From positions 1-64,000 of the forward strand of contig NZ_FCOX02000036.1 in NCBI RefSeq assembly GCF_900044055.2: a stretch of DNA of 64,000 nt, written 5' to 3'. Positions 54,942 through 63,620 of the stretch are shown here, one piece after another. The translations under genes and the position numbers were made by a program. The first letter of the stretch is position 1; each line of letters starts with the position of its first letter. This stretch comes from Caballeronia calidae (lineage in GTDB: Bacteria; Pseudomonadota; Gammaproteobacteria; Burkholderiales; Burkholderiaceae). The notes beneath the pieces were generated by a model. It was not told the origin of the DNA, searched no databases, and saw only the letters and a program-made list of their open reading frames with translations.

Positions 54942-55319
54942 TCAGTGCTGCGTGTCTTCCGAGAGCGCGGCGACCAGCTCGGTCAGCAGGTCCGGATCGA
55001 GCGGCTTCTCGATCCAGCCCGTCGCGCCCGCCGAGCGCGCCGCATTCTTGAACGGCTCGCCGTCCTCGGTCGTCAGCACGAGAATCGGCGTCGCCTTGTA
55101 TGCGGGGTTCCCGCGCAGCGCCACGATCAGATCGAGCCCGCTTCTGCCCGGCATGTGCTGATCGGTCAGAACGAGATCGAAGCGCTCGGCGAGCGCCCAC
55201 TCCAGGCCTTCGTCGCCGTCCGACGCGACGGTCACTTCGTACCCCGCCGTCGTGAGCGTCGCCGAGAGGATTTGCCGCATGGCGGCGGAATCGTCGATTG
55301 CCAGAATGTGTTTGATCAT
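54942..55319 (-). CDS. Single-domain response regulator (CheY-like, cheA-linked)
   Basis: A 125-residue receiver with acid pair DD at 9-10, Asp53 in LTDQHMPG, LTTEDG and KPLD. It lies between motB and cheA. It has the receiver features but lacks the closest E. coli CheY hallmarks shown by the cheZ-linked copy; it may be a phosphate sink or a second CheY. Named cheY1 in some Burkholderia genomes. Confidence 0.9.
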   Translation of the reverse strand: MIKHILAIDDSAAMRQILSATLTTAGYEVTVASDGDEGLEWALAERFDLVLTDQHMPGRSGLDLIVALRGNPAYKATPILVLTTEDGEPFKNAARSAGATGWIEKPLDPDLLTELVAALSEDTQH

Positions 55320-55395
55320 GTTTGTCTCTTGCCGTGATGACGGTCGAAACGTGCCGACTCTTGAGCGTGTTGCGCGTGTTTTTCGGGGAACTTGC

Positions 55396-56397
55396 TCAGT
55401 GCGCGGCGGACCTGGGGGCGATGCCCGGAATCAGCTGGCCGAGCGCCGCCGATGGCGCGCCGTTCGCGTCCGTGCCGTTGTCGAGCGTGGCGCCGGGCGA
55501 GCCGTCGTCGCGCAGCATCGACATCTCCGCTTTCCGGTTGAGCACGATCACGCTGATGCGCCGGTTCTCCGGATCGAGCGGGTCCTGCCTGTTCAGGTTT
55601 TGCGTCGACGCGAGGCCGAGCACGCGCAGCACCTTCGCTTCGTCCATGCCGCCCGCTACCAGCTCGCGCCGCGATGCGTTCGCGCGGTCCGCCGACAGCT
55701 CCCAGTTGCTGTAGCCCTTCTCGCCGCCCGCGTACTTCACGGCGTCGGTGTGTCCTTGCACGACGATGCGGTTCGGCACGTCGTTCAGGCTCTTGCCGAT
55801 CTCGCGCAGGATGTCGCGCATGTACGGCTGCACCGTATTGCTGGACAGCGCGAACATCGGGCGCTTTTGCGTATCGACGATCTCGATGCGCAAGCCCTGC
55901 TGCGTCGATTCGATGCGAATCTGCTGCCTGAACTGGCGCAGCGTCGGATTGGCTTCGATCGCGGCCATCAGCTTGACTTGCAGATCGTGCAGACGCACCT
56001 GCTCGCGCCGCTCGAGCTCGCCTTGCGCGGACTTGAGCAGTTCCTCGTCCGTATCGGAAGACGCGCGCTGCGCGAGCTGCGTGCTGCCGTTGGTCCGGCG
56101 CGCGGCGCCCGCTTCGTTGCTGGAGATATCGCGCCCGCCGCCGATGATGATGCTGTTGTCCATGCCGACGGACTTGCCGCCGACCATCGCGGCCTTGAGC
56201 GGCATGTTGAAATACTCCGCGATGCCGCGCCGCTGCACCGGCGACGTCGACGAGAGCAACCACATCAGCAGGAAGAACGCCATCATCGCGGTCATGAAGT
56301 CCGCGTAGGCGAGCTTCCACGCGCCGCCGTGATGACCCTTGGCGCCCTTTCCGACGACGCGCTTGATGAATATCGGGCGCCCGCTTTCGTTGCTCAT
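55396..56397 (-). CDS. motB: Flagellar stator protein MotB
   Basis: A 333-residue stator subunit. A single helix has the proton-carrying Asp33 in LAYADFMTAMMAFFLLMWLL. A plug region follows, then an OmpA-like peptidoglycan-binding domain (about 165-290: VVQGHTDAVKYAGGEKGYSNWELSADRANASRREL). It couples proton flow to flagellar rotation with MotA. It begins 25 bases after motA. Confidence 0.95.
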   Translation of the reverse strand: MSNESGRPIFIKRVVGKGAKGHHGGAWKLAYADFMTAMMAFFLLMWLLSSTSPVQRRGIAEYFNMPLKAAMVGGKSVGMDNSIIIGGGRDISSNEAGAARRTNGSTQLAQRASSDTDEELLKSAQGELERREQVRLHDLQVKLMAAIEANPTLRQFRQQIRIESTQQGLRIEIVDTQKRPMFALSSNTVQPYMRDILREIGKSLNDVPNRIVVQGHTDAVKYAGGEKGYSNWELSADRANASRRELVAGGMDEAKVLRVLGLASTQNLNRQDPLDPENRRISVIVLNRKAEMSMLRDDGSPGATLDNGTDANGAPSAALGQLIPGIAPRSAAH

Positions 56398-56422
56398 GGC
56401 TGTGTCTCGATCGATGCGGAAG

Positions 56423-57283
56423 TCACTTCGCCTTGACCCGGCGCACGTGTTCTTCGAGTTCGGAGAACGACGGACGCTCCGTCGAGAACAGCACCTTGCG
56501 GCCGAATTCCACCGCGATCGCGGGCGCGTAGCCGTTCAGGCTCGCGAGGATCGTCACCTTGATGCACTGAAACATCTTGGTCTGTTCCGCGACGCGCTGC
56601 TCCGCGACGTTCGCGAGCGGCCCGATGAAGCCATAGGAAAGGAGAATGCCGAGGAAGGTGCCGACGAGCGCCTGCGCGATCATCTCGCCGAGAATCGCGG
56701 GCGGCTGATCGGCGGAAGCCATCGTGTGCACAACGCCCATCACCGCCGCGACGATACCGAACGCGGGCATCGCGTCGCCGACCTTCGACAGCGCGTGCGC
56801 GGGCGCTTCGCCTTCGACGTGATGCGTCTCGATCTCCTCGTCCATGAGGCTTTCGATCTCGAACGCATTCATGTTGCCGCTGACCATGAGGCGCAGATAA
56901 TCCGTCAGGAATTCGACGATGTGGTGATCCGCGAGAATCTTCGGGTACTGGCTGAAGACCGGGCTCTTCGCGGGATCTTCGATATCCGCTTCGAGCGCGA
57001 GCGTGCCTTCCTTGCGCGCCTTCGCGAGCAGCACGTAGAGCAGGCCCATCAGCTCCATGTACATGCCCTTGTCGTATTTCGCGCCCTTGAAGAGCGTCGG
57101 AATGACGAGAATGGTCGCCTTGATCGTCTTGACGTTGTTGCCGAGGATGAATGCGCCGACGCCCGCGCCCGCGATCATCAGAATTTCGACCGGCTGCACG
57201 AGCGCGCCAAGATGGCCGCCTTCGAGCGCATAACCGCCGAAGACGGACAGCAATGTCACGAGCGTTCCAACGAAAATCAGCAC
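56423..57283 (-). CDS. motA: Flagellar stator protein MotA
   Basis: A 286-residue four-helix protein with the cytoplasmic torque loop (ESLMDEEIETHHVEGEAPAHALSKVGDAMPAFGIVAAVMGVVHTM) and the conserved GTFLGILLSYGFIGP. With MotB it forms the stator. A sigma-28 promoter lies about 45 bases upstream, so motA starts its own transcript downstream of flhC. Confidence 0.95.
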   Translation of the reverse strand: MLIFVGTLVTLLSVFGGYALEGGHLGALVQPVEILMIAGAGVGAFILGNNVKTIKATILVIPTLFKGAKYDKGMYMELMGLLYVLLAKARKEGTLALEADIEDPAKSPVFSQYPKILADHHIVEFLTDYLRLMVSGNMNAFEIESLMDEEIETHHVEGEAPAHALSKVGDAMPAFGIVAAVMGVVHTMASADQPPAILGEMIAQALVGTFLGILLSYGFIGPLANVAEQRVAEQTKMFQCIKVTILASLNGYAPAIAVEFGRKVLFSTERPSFSELEEHVRRVKAK

Positions 57284-57328
57284 AGTCGAGTCCTCACGTT
57301 TTGATGCGGTAAGACCGCCGTTAAGTGG

Positions 57329-57355
57329 TTTACGGCACTCGGCTGAAAAACTTTG
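57329..57355 (-). promoter_or_regulatory. Sigma-28 (FliA) promoter of motA
   Basis: On the minus strand CAAAGTTT (57355-57348), 11 bases, then GCCGTAAA (57336-57329). The consensus is TAAAGTTT-N11-GCCGATAA, so the -35 has one mismatch and the -10 has two, with exact spacing. It lies in the flhC-motA gap and reads into motA. Confidence 0.78.
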
Positions 57356-57412
57356 AGGTTGATTCCGCGGGACGGCAAACGGTAAACCCCGCGTGGCGAC
57401 TGGGGTGCGGCG

Positions 57413-57985
57413 TCAGGCCGCGATGCGCGGGGCGTGCTCCGTCGCGCTTCGGGGCGCCGACTTGCGCGTCTTGCCCGCGCGCGACGGCGGCTGGCACAGG
57501 CCGCAGACGTAGCCCGCGCGCAGGTCATACGCATGCGCCACGAAGCGCCCGCCGCAGCGCGTGCACGTGTTCGTCTGCAGCATGCCGGACTCGAAGTAGC
57601 GCACGAGCGTCCACGCGCGCGTGAGGGAAAGCACGGGTTCGTCGCCGTGAAGCGCCGCGTGCTCGAGATAGAGGCGGTAGCTTTTCACGATCGCGTGGAT
57701 CGTGCTTTGCGAGCCGTCGGCGCCGCCGTGCTCGTCGATGAAACGGTAGATGCCGTGAAACAGCGACGAATGGATGTTCGGCTGCCAGGTCATGAACCAG
57801 TCAGTCGAGAACGGCAGCATGCCCTTGGGCGGCGACGCGCCTTTCAGTTCCTTGTAGAGCTTGATGAGCCGGTCGCGCGACAGGCTCGTTTCCGCTTCGA
57901 GCAACTGCAGGCGCGCGCCGAGCTCGATCAGCTCGATCGCCAGGGTGATCTCGCGGACTTCCGCGACCACACTTTTCGTCGCCAT
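57413..57985 (-). CDS. flhC: Flagellar master regulator FlhC
   Basis: A 190-residue FlhC with the C4 zinc site Cys141, Cys144, Cys161, Cys164 (NTCTRCGGRFVAHAYDLRAGYVCGLC) and upstream STDWFMTWQPNIHSSLFHGIYRF. It forms the FlhD4C2 activator of class II flagellar genes. It lies 16 bases after flhD. The last 25 residues are basic and variable. Confidence 0.96.
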   Translation of the reverse strand: MATKSVVAEVREITLAIELIELGARLQLLEAETSLSRDRLIKLYKELKGASPPKGMLPFSTDWFMTWQPNIHSSLFHGIYRFIDEHGGADGSQSTIHAIVKSYRLYLEHAALHGDEPVLSLTRAWTLVRYFESGMLQTNTCTRCGGRFVAHAYDLRAGYVCGLCQPPSRAGKTRKSAPRSATEHAPRIAA

Positions 57986-58001
57986 CGGCGTGCCGGGCGC
58001 C

Positions 58002-58325
58002 TTAGCCGATCTGCTCGACGGGACTGTCCGCCAGCAGGATCGCCGCGTGGGCGTGCGCGAGCGCCGCGCTCTTGTCCTTGTCGGCGAGCGACGACAGGAT
58101 CGCGTGGTCGTCGAAACGAAAGCGGCACAGCAAATGGCTCGACGACGCCACTTTCACCACCTGCGCGAGCGTCAGCGAGGACAGCACCTGTGCGACCTGC
58201 TCGGAAAGGCCGAGGCGGTACATCGCCGAAACGCGGTCTTCCTGCAGGAGCCGCTGCGCGAGGAGCAAGTACGAAAGATTCACCTCGCGGATCTCCGCGA
58301 GCGCGCTCGGATTGCTGGCCGTCAT
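58002..58325 (-). CDS. flhD: Flagellar master regulator FlhD
   Basis: A 107-residue FlhD with IREVNLSYLLLAQRLLQEDRVSAMYRLGLSEQVAQVL. It is the partner of FlhC at the top of the flagellar cascade. The ATG at 58325 gives the family N-terminus; the ATG 21 codons upstream does not. The 700-base region before it holds regulatory sequence. Confidence 0.94.
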   Translation of the reverse strand: MTASNPSALAEIREVNLSYLLLAQRLLQEDRVSAMYRLGLSEQVAQVLSSLTLAQVVKVASSSHLLCRFRFDDHAILSSLADKDKSAALAHAHAAILLADSPVEQIG

Positions 58326-58505
58326 CTGTTTCCCCGAATCGATACGTGGCTGGTCAGGCCCGGCGGGAACGTTTGCTCGAATTCGCAAAGGACAGCGAAT
58401 CCGGCCCCGCCCGTGTTGTCTGGTCGATTCGATTGTCGCCGATGCGCGCGGCCGCGCCTGTCGGACAAAGCTTCCGACGCAGCGACGGAGTTTCGCGAAT
58501 CTTCG

Positions 58506-58524
58506 TGTAGGAATATTTCCTACA
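58506..58524. promoter_or_regulatory. Perfect palindrome upstream of flhDC
   Basis: TGTAGGAA-TAT-TTCCTACA, 181 bases upstream of the flhD start. TAGGAA/TTCCTA inverted heptamers are the type of site bound by NarL/FixJ-family response regulators such as BvgA and by RcsB-type regulators (established in other bacteria). The binder here is not known. Confidence 0.65.
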
Positions 58525-58790
58525 GGCCGGCGCGTTTCGGCAGCCGATCTGCAATTTTGGATATCGGCAGCAATTCGTCTGACTTAATGGCTTACTGAAG
58601 ATTTTCAAGCCTGACCGGGCGGCGGGCGTAGAACGCGCCGCATCCGAAGCCGGGTCTGCAAATTGCTGAAACGACTCACGGCCCGCTGCCATGCTTCAAA
58701 TCCGTCTACATCATCCTCTTCGGTGCAATTTCTGACTTCGTAACAGCACATGTTTCGCGCTGTAACAACGATAAGCGATTGAAAAATGAA

Positions 58791-58818
58791 GTGAAATGCC
58801 GCCGCCGATCCCGATAAT
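58791..58818 (+). promoter_or_regulatory. Candidate promoter of the glycosyltransferase gene
   Basis: GTGAAA, 16 bases, GATAAT on the plus strand. Matches are moderate. Confidence 0.35.
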
Positions 58819-59025
58819 GGGCATTAAGGGATAACCCGGTCGCGATGTTTCTTCATCTCCGGGCCGATCTCGGGCGGCGTTTCACGACTACGCGGCCCGC
58901 CCGAATGGCATGTTGAGCGCTCGACCGGAGCGTACCTGCAATGCCTCAACCTTCCGCCTCGACAGGCATGGGATCGGAGTCAGGAGCGAAAGCGCCAGCT
59001 TCGATCGACATAGGAGAGTCACGTT

Positions 59026-60090
59026 ATGCGAATTGCACAAATTGCACCGTTGCACGAAGCAGTTCCTCCGAAGTTTTACGGCGGCACTGAACGCGTGGTG
59101 TCCTATCTCACCGACGCGCTCGTCGAGCTCGGCCACGATGTAACCTTGTTCGCAAGCGGCGATTCGCAAACCAAGGCGACGCTCGAAGCGGTGTGGCCGC
59201 GCGCGCTGCGTCTCGACCCGACCGTGCGCGATGCGCTCGCGCCGCACATGCTGCTGCTCGAAACCGTCCGCCAGCGCGCGCACGAGTTCGACGTGCTGCA
59301 CTTCCACCTCGATTACATGCCGTTCCCGCTGTTCACGCAGATGGACACGCCGTTCGTGACGACGCTGCACGGCCGTCTCGACCTGCCGGAACTGCAGCCG
59401 ATCTTCGACACGTTCACGAAGGCGAACGTCGTTTCGATTTCGGACAACCAGCGCGGACCGCTGCCGCAGGCGAACTGGCTGAACACCGTGTATCACGGCC
59501 TGCCGAACGAGTTGCTCACGCCGCAACCGCATAAGAAGCCGGAATATCTGGCGTTCCTCGGCCGCATCTGTCCGGAGAAACGCGCCGATCTCGCCATCAA
59601 GATCGCTGCGCAAAGCGGTCTGCCGCTGAAGATCGCCGCCAAGGTGGACAAGGTCGACCAGGAATACTTCAAGTCGACGATCGAGCCGCTGCTCTCGCAG
59701 GCGCACGTCGAATTCATCGGCGAGATCAACGAGGCGCAGAAGCCGGAGTTTCTGTCGGGCGCGAAGGCACTTCTCTTCCCGATCGACTGGAACGAGCCGT
59801 TCGGCCTGGTGATGATCGAGGCGATGGCGTGCGGCACGCCGGTGATCGCGTTCAACCGCGGCTCGGTGCCGGAAGTGATCGACCACGGCGTCACCGGCTT
59901 CATCTGCGAGGACGTGCAGGGTGCGGTGGGCGCGCTGCAACGTCTGGATGAACTGTCGCGCACGGAAATCCGCGCGCAGTTCGAGCGCCGGTTCAGCGCG
60001 CAGACGATGGCCCAGAACTATGTCGAGAGCTACGCCGCCATGCTCCAGGCCGCGAAACGCCCGGTGCTGCGTCAGGTCGCGGTGGGCTAA
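59026..60090 (+). CDS. GT4-family glycosyltransferase
   Basis: A 354-residue GT-B enzyme. The N-terminal domain has FYGGTERVVSYLTDALVELGHDVTLFASG. The C-terminal nucleotide-sugar domain has FLGRICPEKRADLAIKIA and the E-x7-E motif in EPFGLVMIEAMACGTPVIAFN. It probably acts on a cell-surface or storage glycan; the substrate is unknown. TAGGAGAG lies about 9 bases before the ATG. It is divergent from flhDC, without evidence of a flagellar role. A terminator follows. Confidence 0.9.
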   Translation: MRIAQIAPLHEAVPPKFYGGTERVVSYLTDALVELGHDVTLFASGDSQTKATLEAVWPRALRLDPTVRDALAPHMLLLETVRQRAHEFDVLHFHLDYMPFPLFTQMDTPFVTTLHGRLDLPELQPIFDTFTKANVVSISDNQRGPLPQANWLNTVYHGLPNELLTPQPHKKPEYLAFLGRICPEKRADLAIKIAAQSGLPLKIAAKVDKVDQEYFKSTIEPLLSQAHVEFIGEINEAQKPEFLSGAKALLFPIDWNEPFGLVMIEAMACGTPVIAFNRGSVPEVIDHGVTGFICEDVQGAVGALQRLDELSRTEIRAQFERRFSAQTMAQNYVESYAAMLQAAKRPVLRQVAVG

Positions 60091-60124
60091 GCGCGCTCAC
60101 GAACGCCCGATTCACGCTGTACAC

Positions 60125-60157
60125 AATGCCGCCCCAATATCGGGCGGCATTTTTTTG
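60125..60157 (+). terminator. Rho-independent terminator after the glycosyltransferase
   Basis: 10-bp stem AATGCCGCCC / GGGCGGCATT with a 7-base loop, followed by seven T. Confidence 0.9.
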
Positions 60158-60341
60158 CGCGCTCGCTGAGCGATTTCTTTGAGGACAATCCGAACTTCTC
60201 TCCGCTGCCCGTGAATCAAGAGCAAATCAACCATTTTTGACAGTTCGCGAGACGCACCGCGCTTAAACTCCGCTGCGCAAGCGCACCCCGCGTTCTTGTC
60301 CTGAAATCAATGGTTTATCTCTCTTTCACGAATGCAGACTC

Positions 60342-61040
60342 ATGCATTTGTCGAAGCGTCTCGGCGCTGAACTTTTCGGTACTTTCTGGCTCGTGCTGGG
60401 CGGCTGCGGAAGCGCCGTGCTCGCCGCGGCCTTCCCTCAACTCGGCATCGGCTTCGCCGGTGTGTCGCTGGCGTTCGGTCTCACCGTGCTGACCATGGCC
60501 TATGCCATCGGTCACGTGTCCGGCTGCCACCTCAACCCGGCCGTGAGCATCGGTCTCGCGACCGCTGGCCGCTTCCCGATCCGCGATCTCGTGCCGTATA
60601 TCGCCGCTCAGGTGATCGGCGCGACGCTCGGCGCATGGATCATCTATCTGATCGCGACGGGCAACCCGAACTTCGATTTCGCGTCGAGCGGTTTCGCCGC
60701 GAACGGCTTCGGCGAACATTCGCCGGGTCACTTCTCGATGATGGCGGCCCTGGTCTGCGAAGTTGCGATGACCTTCTTCTTCCTGTTCGTGATCCTCGGC
60801 GCCACCGATGACCGCGCGCCGAAGGGCTTCGCGCCGCTCGCGATCGGCCTGTGCCTGACGCTCATCCACCTGATCTCGATTCCGGTCACCAATACGTCGG
60901 TGAATCCGGCGCGCTCGACGAGCCAGGCGTTCTTCGTCGGCGGCTGGGCGCTCGATCAGCTGTGGCTGTTCTGGATTGCGCCGATCGTCGGCGCGATTAT
61001 CGCGGGCTTGCTTTATCCGTCGTTGACGCGTCAGAAGTAA
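60342..61040 (+). CDS. aqpZ: Aquaporin Z
   Basis: A 232-residue six-helix channel with both NPA half-helices (CHLNPAVSIGLATAGRFP near 66 and NTSVNPARSTSQAF near 186) and the water-selective Arg after the second NPA. It is a close match to bacterial AqpZ. It moves water across the inner membrane during osmotic shifts. A TTGACA at 60237-60242 lies upstream, but no good -10 at normal spacing was found. A strong terminator follows. Confidence 0.95.
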   Translation: MHLSKRLGAELFGTFWLVLGGCGSAVLAAAFPQLGIGFAGVSLAFGLTVLTMAYAIGHVSGCHLNPAVSIGLATAGRFPIRDLVPYIAAQVIGATLGAWIIYLIATGNPNFDFASSGFAANGFGEHSPGHFSMMAALVCEVAMTFFFLFVILGATDDRAPKGFAPLAIGLCLTLIHLISIPVTNTSVNPARSTSQAFFVGGWALDQLWLFWIAPIVGAIIAGLLYPSLTRQK

Positions 61041-61067
61041 GCGTCGGCGGAGGCATCGGCGGTAAGC

Positions 61068-61101
61068 AAAACGGGCGCGTCATGCGCCCGTTTTGTTTTT
61101 G
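61068..61101 (+). terminator. Rho-independent terminator after aqpZ
   Basis: 12-bp stem CAAAACGGGCGC / GCGCCCGTTTTG with a 5-base loop and a T run. Confidence 0.9.
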
Positions 61102-61377
61102 CGCCACTGCCCGCGGCCGAATGATTAAAAGCGCGCGACAAATGTAATGCCGGATTACGCAGAATGCTTATGAATTGTCGCGACACCGATTCGATAGAAA
61201 ACCGGCATCGCGCGTGAGGGCCGCCGGACAAGGCTTCCGGCGATCGCGCCGAGCGGCATTGGCTTTCTCCGTGCCTTACGCCGCCCTTGCACACCGTAAC
61301 AAGTCGTCGAAGCGTGTAAGACGGCGGGCGCTTACATTGGACTCATGCGACACACGTCGCCTTAAAGGAGAAACACA
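61102..61377. other. Upstream region of the small secreted protein gene, nothing definite
   Basis: Together with the terminator this leaves 337 bases between aqpZ and the next gene. Apart from the AAAGGAG ribosome binding site at the right end, I see no clear promoter, repeat or RNA. Confidence 0.5.
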
Positions 61378-61674
61378 ATGAAGCGCATCGTCACCCAAAT
61401 GCTCGTCGCGACCGGCCTCGTGATCGGTGCCGTCGGAGCGGCTCAGGCCCACAGCGATCTGCACATCGGCGTTTCGCTCGGCGCGCCCGCTTATGTGGCC
61501 CCGGCTCCGGTGTACGTGCGCCCGGCGGTCCCGGCGTACAGGGCGCCGTACTATCGCCATGAAGCGCCGCGCTGGCACGGCGGCTACGGCCACGATAACG
61601 GCCGCTGGAACCGCGCGGGCTGGAACCACGGCGGCTACGGCAACTACGGCAACAACTGGGGTCATCGCGGATAA
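61378..61674 (+). CDS. Small secreted Gly/Asn/Trp/His-rich protein
   Basis: A 98-residue protein: signal peptide (about 1-24, ending GAAQA), a Pro/Ala/Val/Tyr-rich middle (PAPVYVRPAVPAYRAPYY) and a tail rich in His, Gly, Trp, Asn and Tyr with repeated GGYG/GNYG units. The composition suggests a disordered or amyloid-like surface or periplasmic protein, perhaps metal-binding through its His. AAAGGAG precedes the ATG at good distance. No known domain is recognised. Confidence 0.72.
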   Translation: MKRIVTQMLVATGLVIGAVGAAQAHSDLHIGVSLGAPAYVAPAPVYVRPAVPAYRAPYYRHEAPRWHGGYGHDNGRWNRAGWNHGGYGNYGNNWGHRG

Positions 61675-61681
61675 GGAACAA

Positions 61682-61707
61682 GTGCCGCCGACGAACCCCG
61701 GCGGCAC
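61682..61707. terminator. Hairpin between converging small secreted protein and HAD genes
   Basis: 9-bp stem GTGCCGCCG / CGGCGGCAC with an 8-base loop. There is no real T run on either strand, so it is a weak candidate. Confidence 0.4.
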
Positions 61708-61721
61708 CCCGCGACGGACGC

Positions 61722-62558
61722 TCAGTCGGGCGTCTGTCCCGTCGATGCCAGTTCGTCGCGAATGCCGAACAGCTTGCGCAACTGATGCGCGACGCCCGCC
61801 TCGAAGTTGTTCCCGACGCGCGGCACGTTCGGCAGACGCTTGATGAGATCGGGATTGGCGTTGTTCATCATGAACGGATGCCCGGCGGTTTCGAGCAGAT
61901 CGATGTCGTTCATGTTGTCGCCGAACGCGACGCACTGCGCGGTGTCGAGCTCGAGCCGCTCCAGCACGAAGCGCAGCGCCCGCCCCTTCGAGACATCCGA
62001 CGTCATCACTTCCAGACAGTCCGGCAGCGAATACGTGACGTAGAGCGAGTCGCCGAACTCGCGCTCGAGATTGGCGGCGGTTTCCTTCAGATCGGCCGGC
62101 TCGCCGATATACAGTACTTTCGCGATGTTCTCGCCGTCATGTTCGCGCAGATCCATCACCTCGTACTTGAAGCCCGAATCCTGGTGAAAGACCAGCAGTT
62201 CGGGCGCGTGGCGATCGATGAGCCAGGCGTCGTCGGCGAAGAGATTGACGATGACGCGCTCGCTGCCCGCGAGATCCGGCTGCACCAGACGGCGCGCGGC
62301 GGCGGGATCGAGGTCGCGCGAGTAGATGCGTTCGTCGCCGGGCGCATGGACGCGCGCGCCGTTCGACGTGATCAGATAGGCGTCGACGCCGAGCAGATCG
62401 CGGATGCCGGCGACATCGCAATAATGACGGCCCGTCGCGATGATGATGGGGACGCCGCGCGCCGCCAGTGTGCGCACGGTTTCGGCGGTGAAGGGATCGA
62501 GCTGGTGGTCGCTGTTGAGGAGCGTACCGTCGAGATCAGTGGCGATGACCGAGTACAT
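61722..62558 (-). CDS. HAD-superfamily Cof-type phosphatase
   Basis: A 278-residue HAD hydrolase of subfamily IIB. Motif I is ATDLDGTLLNSD with Asp8/Asp10, motif II lies in the ATGRHYCD region, Lys is in VSKGRALRFVLE, and motif IV is AFGDNMNDIDLLE. A C2-type cap lies between. Members dephosphorylate sugar phosphates, FMN or PLP; the substrate is not predictable. It starts 33 bases after the kinase-like gene and is likely in one transcript with it. Confidence 0.9.
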   Translation of the reverse strand: MYSVIATDLDGTLLNSDHQLDPFTAETVRTLAARGVPIIIATGRHYCDVAGIRDLLGVDAYLITSNGARVHAPGDERIYSRDLDPAAARRLVQPDLAGSERVIVNLFADDAWLIDRHAPELLVFHQDSGFKYEVMDLREHDGENIAKVLYIGEPADLKETAANLEREFGDSLYVTYSLPDCLEVMTSDVSKGRALRFVLERLELDTAQCVAFGDNMNDIDLLETAGHPFMMNNANPDLIKRLPNVPRVGNNFEAGVAHQLRKLFGIRDELASTGQTPD

Positions 62559-62591
62559 GACTGCCTTTGTGGTGCCGCAAAGGACGGTATT

Positions 62592-63509
62592 TTATCGCGC
62601 CGCGCCGCCGATGGCCTTCGACGCGCACGCCGCGCGACGCGCCAGCTCGAGCGCGCCCGCTGCCGAATCGGCGTGCGGCGCCCGCACGCGTTCGCGCAAC
62701 GCGGCCGGCACGAACGGCTCGTAAGGCACCGCAAGGCCGCCGCACAGCGCAATGGGCAGCGCGCCCGCGGGATCGAGCGCCGCGACCAGCCGCTCTATTT
62801 CGAGCCCGGCGCGCTTGAGCAGGCGCGAGGCGACCGGATGATCGTGGAACGCGAACACCGTGGGCGCGAGCGTCGCGTAAGCCGTCTGATTCGCGGCGCA
62901 GAGCCACACGACGAGACTGTCGCGATCCGTCGCGCCGGTTTGCGCGAGCATCGCCCGGGACCAGCCGTCTTCCGGCGCGCGGCCGTCCAGCACGCGCTGC
63001 AGATGAACGACGGCGCGCAAGCCGAGCCACGCGCCGCTGGCTTCGTCGCCGCTCGGGAAACCGTAGCCGCCCGCGATGCGGCAAACGCCCGCCTCGTCCA
63101 GCGACGCCGCGATGCTGCCCGTGCCCAGCGCGACGATCACGCCGGGGTCACCGCCGTGCGCGCCGAGCACCGTGGTGTAGGCATCGCTCTCGACGCTCAG
63201 TGCGCGCACCCCGGGCGCCGTCGCGAGAAAAGCCGCGAGCCAGTCGGCGTTGTTGACGCCCGCGAGCCCGCAGCCGAGCGAGCAGTTGCGCCAGTCGAAA
63301 GGCAGCGCGGCGGCATCGAATGCGCGCCGGCATGTATCGCCGATGGATTGCCACGCGCGCTCGACGCCGAGCCCGAGCCCCGATGGTCCGCCGCTCGCGC
63401 GCGCGAGTTCCATGCCGTGCGCGTCCACGAGGATCACGCGTGTGCCGCTTCCGCCGCCGTCGACACCGAGCAGAAAACCTTGAGGTGCGGAGTCAGAGAA
63501 TGTATTCAT
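62592..63509 (-). CDS. BadF/BadG/BcrA/BcrD-family ATPase, N-acetylglucosamine-kinase-like
   Basis: A 305-residue ASKHA-fold protein with phosphate-1 GVDGGGSGTRVILVD, LGCGLAGVNN, phosphate-2 VIVALGTGSIAASLD and GGYGFPSGDEASGAWLGLRAV. This pattern fits N-acetylglucosamine kinases and related amino-sugar kinases rather than the enzyme activators of the same superfamily. The ATG at 63509 gives the normal N-terminus. Pairing with a HAD phosphatase suggests sugar-phosphate recycling, possibly of wall amino sugars; this is an inference. Confidence 0.85.
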   Translation of the reverse strand: MNTFSDSAPQGFLLGVDGGGSGTRVILVDAHGMELARASGGPSGLGLGVERAWQSIGDTCRRAFDAAALPFDWRNCSLGCGLAGVNNADWLAAFLATAPGVRALSVESDAYTTVLGAHGGDPGVIVALGTGSIAASLDEAGVCRIAGGYGFPSGDEASGAWLGLRAVVHLQRVLDGRAPEDGWSRAMLAQTGATDRDSLVVWLCAANQTAYATLAPTVFAFHDHPVASRLLKRAGLEIERLVAALDPAGALPIALCGGLAVPYEPFVPAALRERVRAPHADSAAGALELARRAACASKAIGGAAR

Positions 63510-63620
63510 GGGCGCAAGCTTACCGGTGCCCGCGGCGCCCGCCAATTGGCCGAATGGCATAGATGGCACGACGCGGGCGTTCCGCTATGCTGACGCGATT
63601 CAAAATAATGAGGACTCGCA

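Larger units (their letters stand above)
58326..59025. other. Long regulatory spacer between flhD and the glycosyltransferase
   Basis: 700 bases without a supported gene separate two divergent genes. The flhDC side contains a perfect 8+8 palindrome at 58506-58524. The glycosyltransferase side has a GTGAAA-N16-GATAAT promoter-like sequence at 58791-58818, about 207 bases before its start, leaving a long leader. Frames here are short and GC-driven. Confidence 0.6.
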
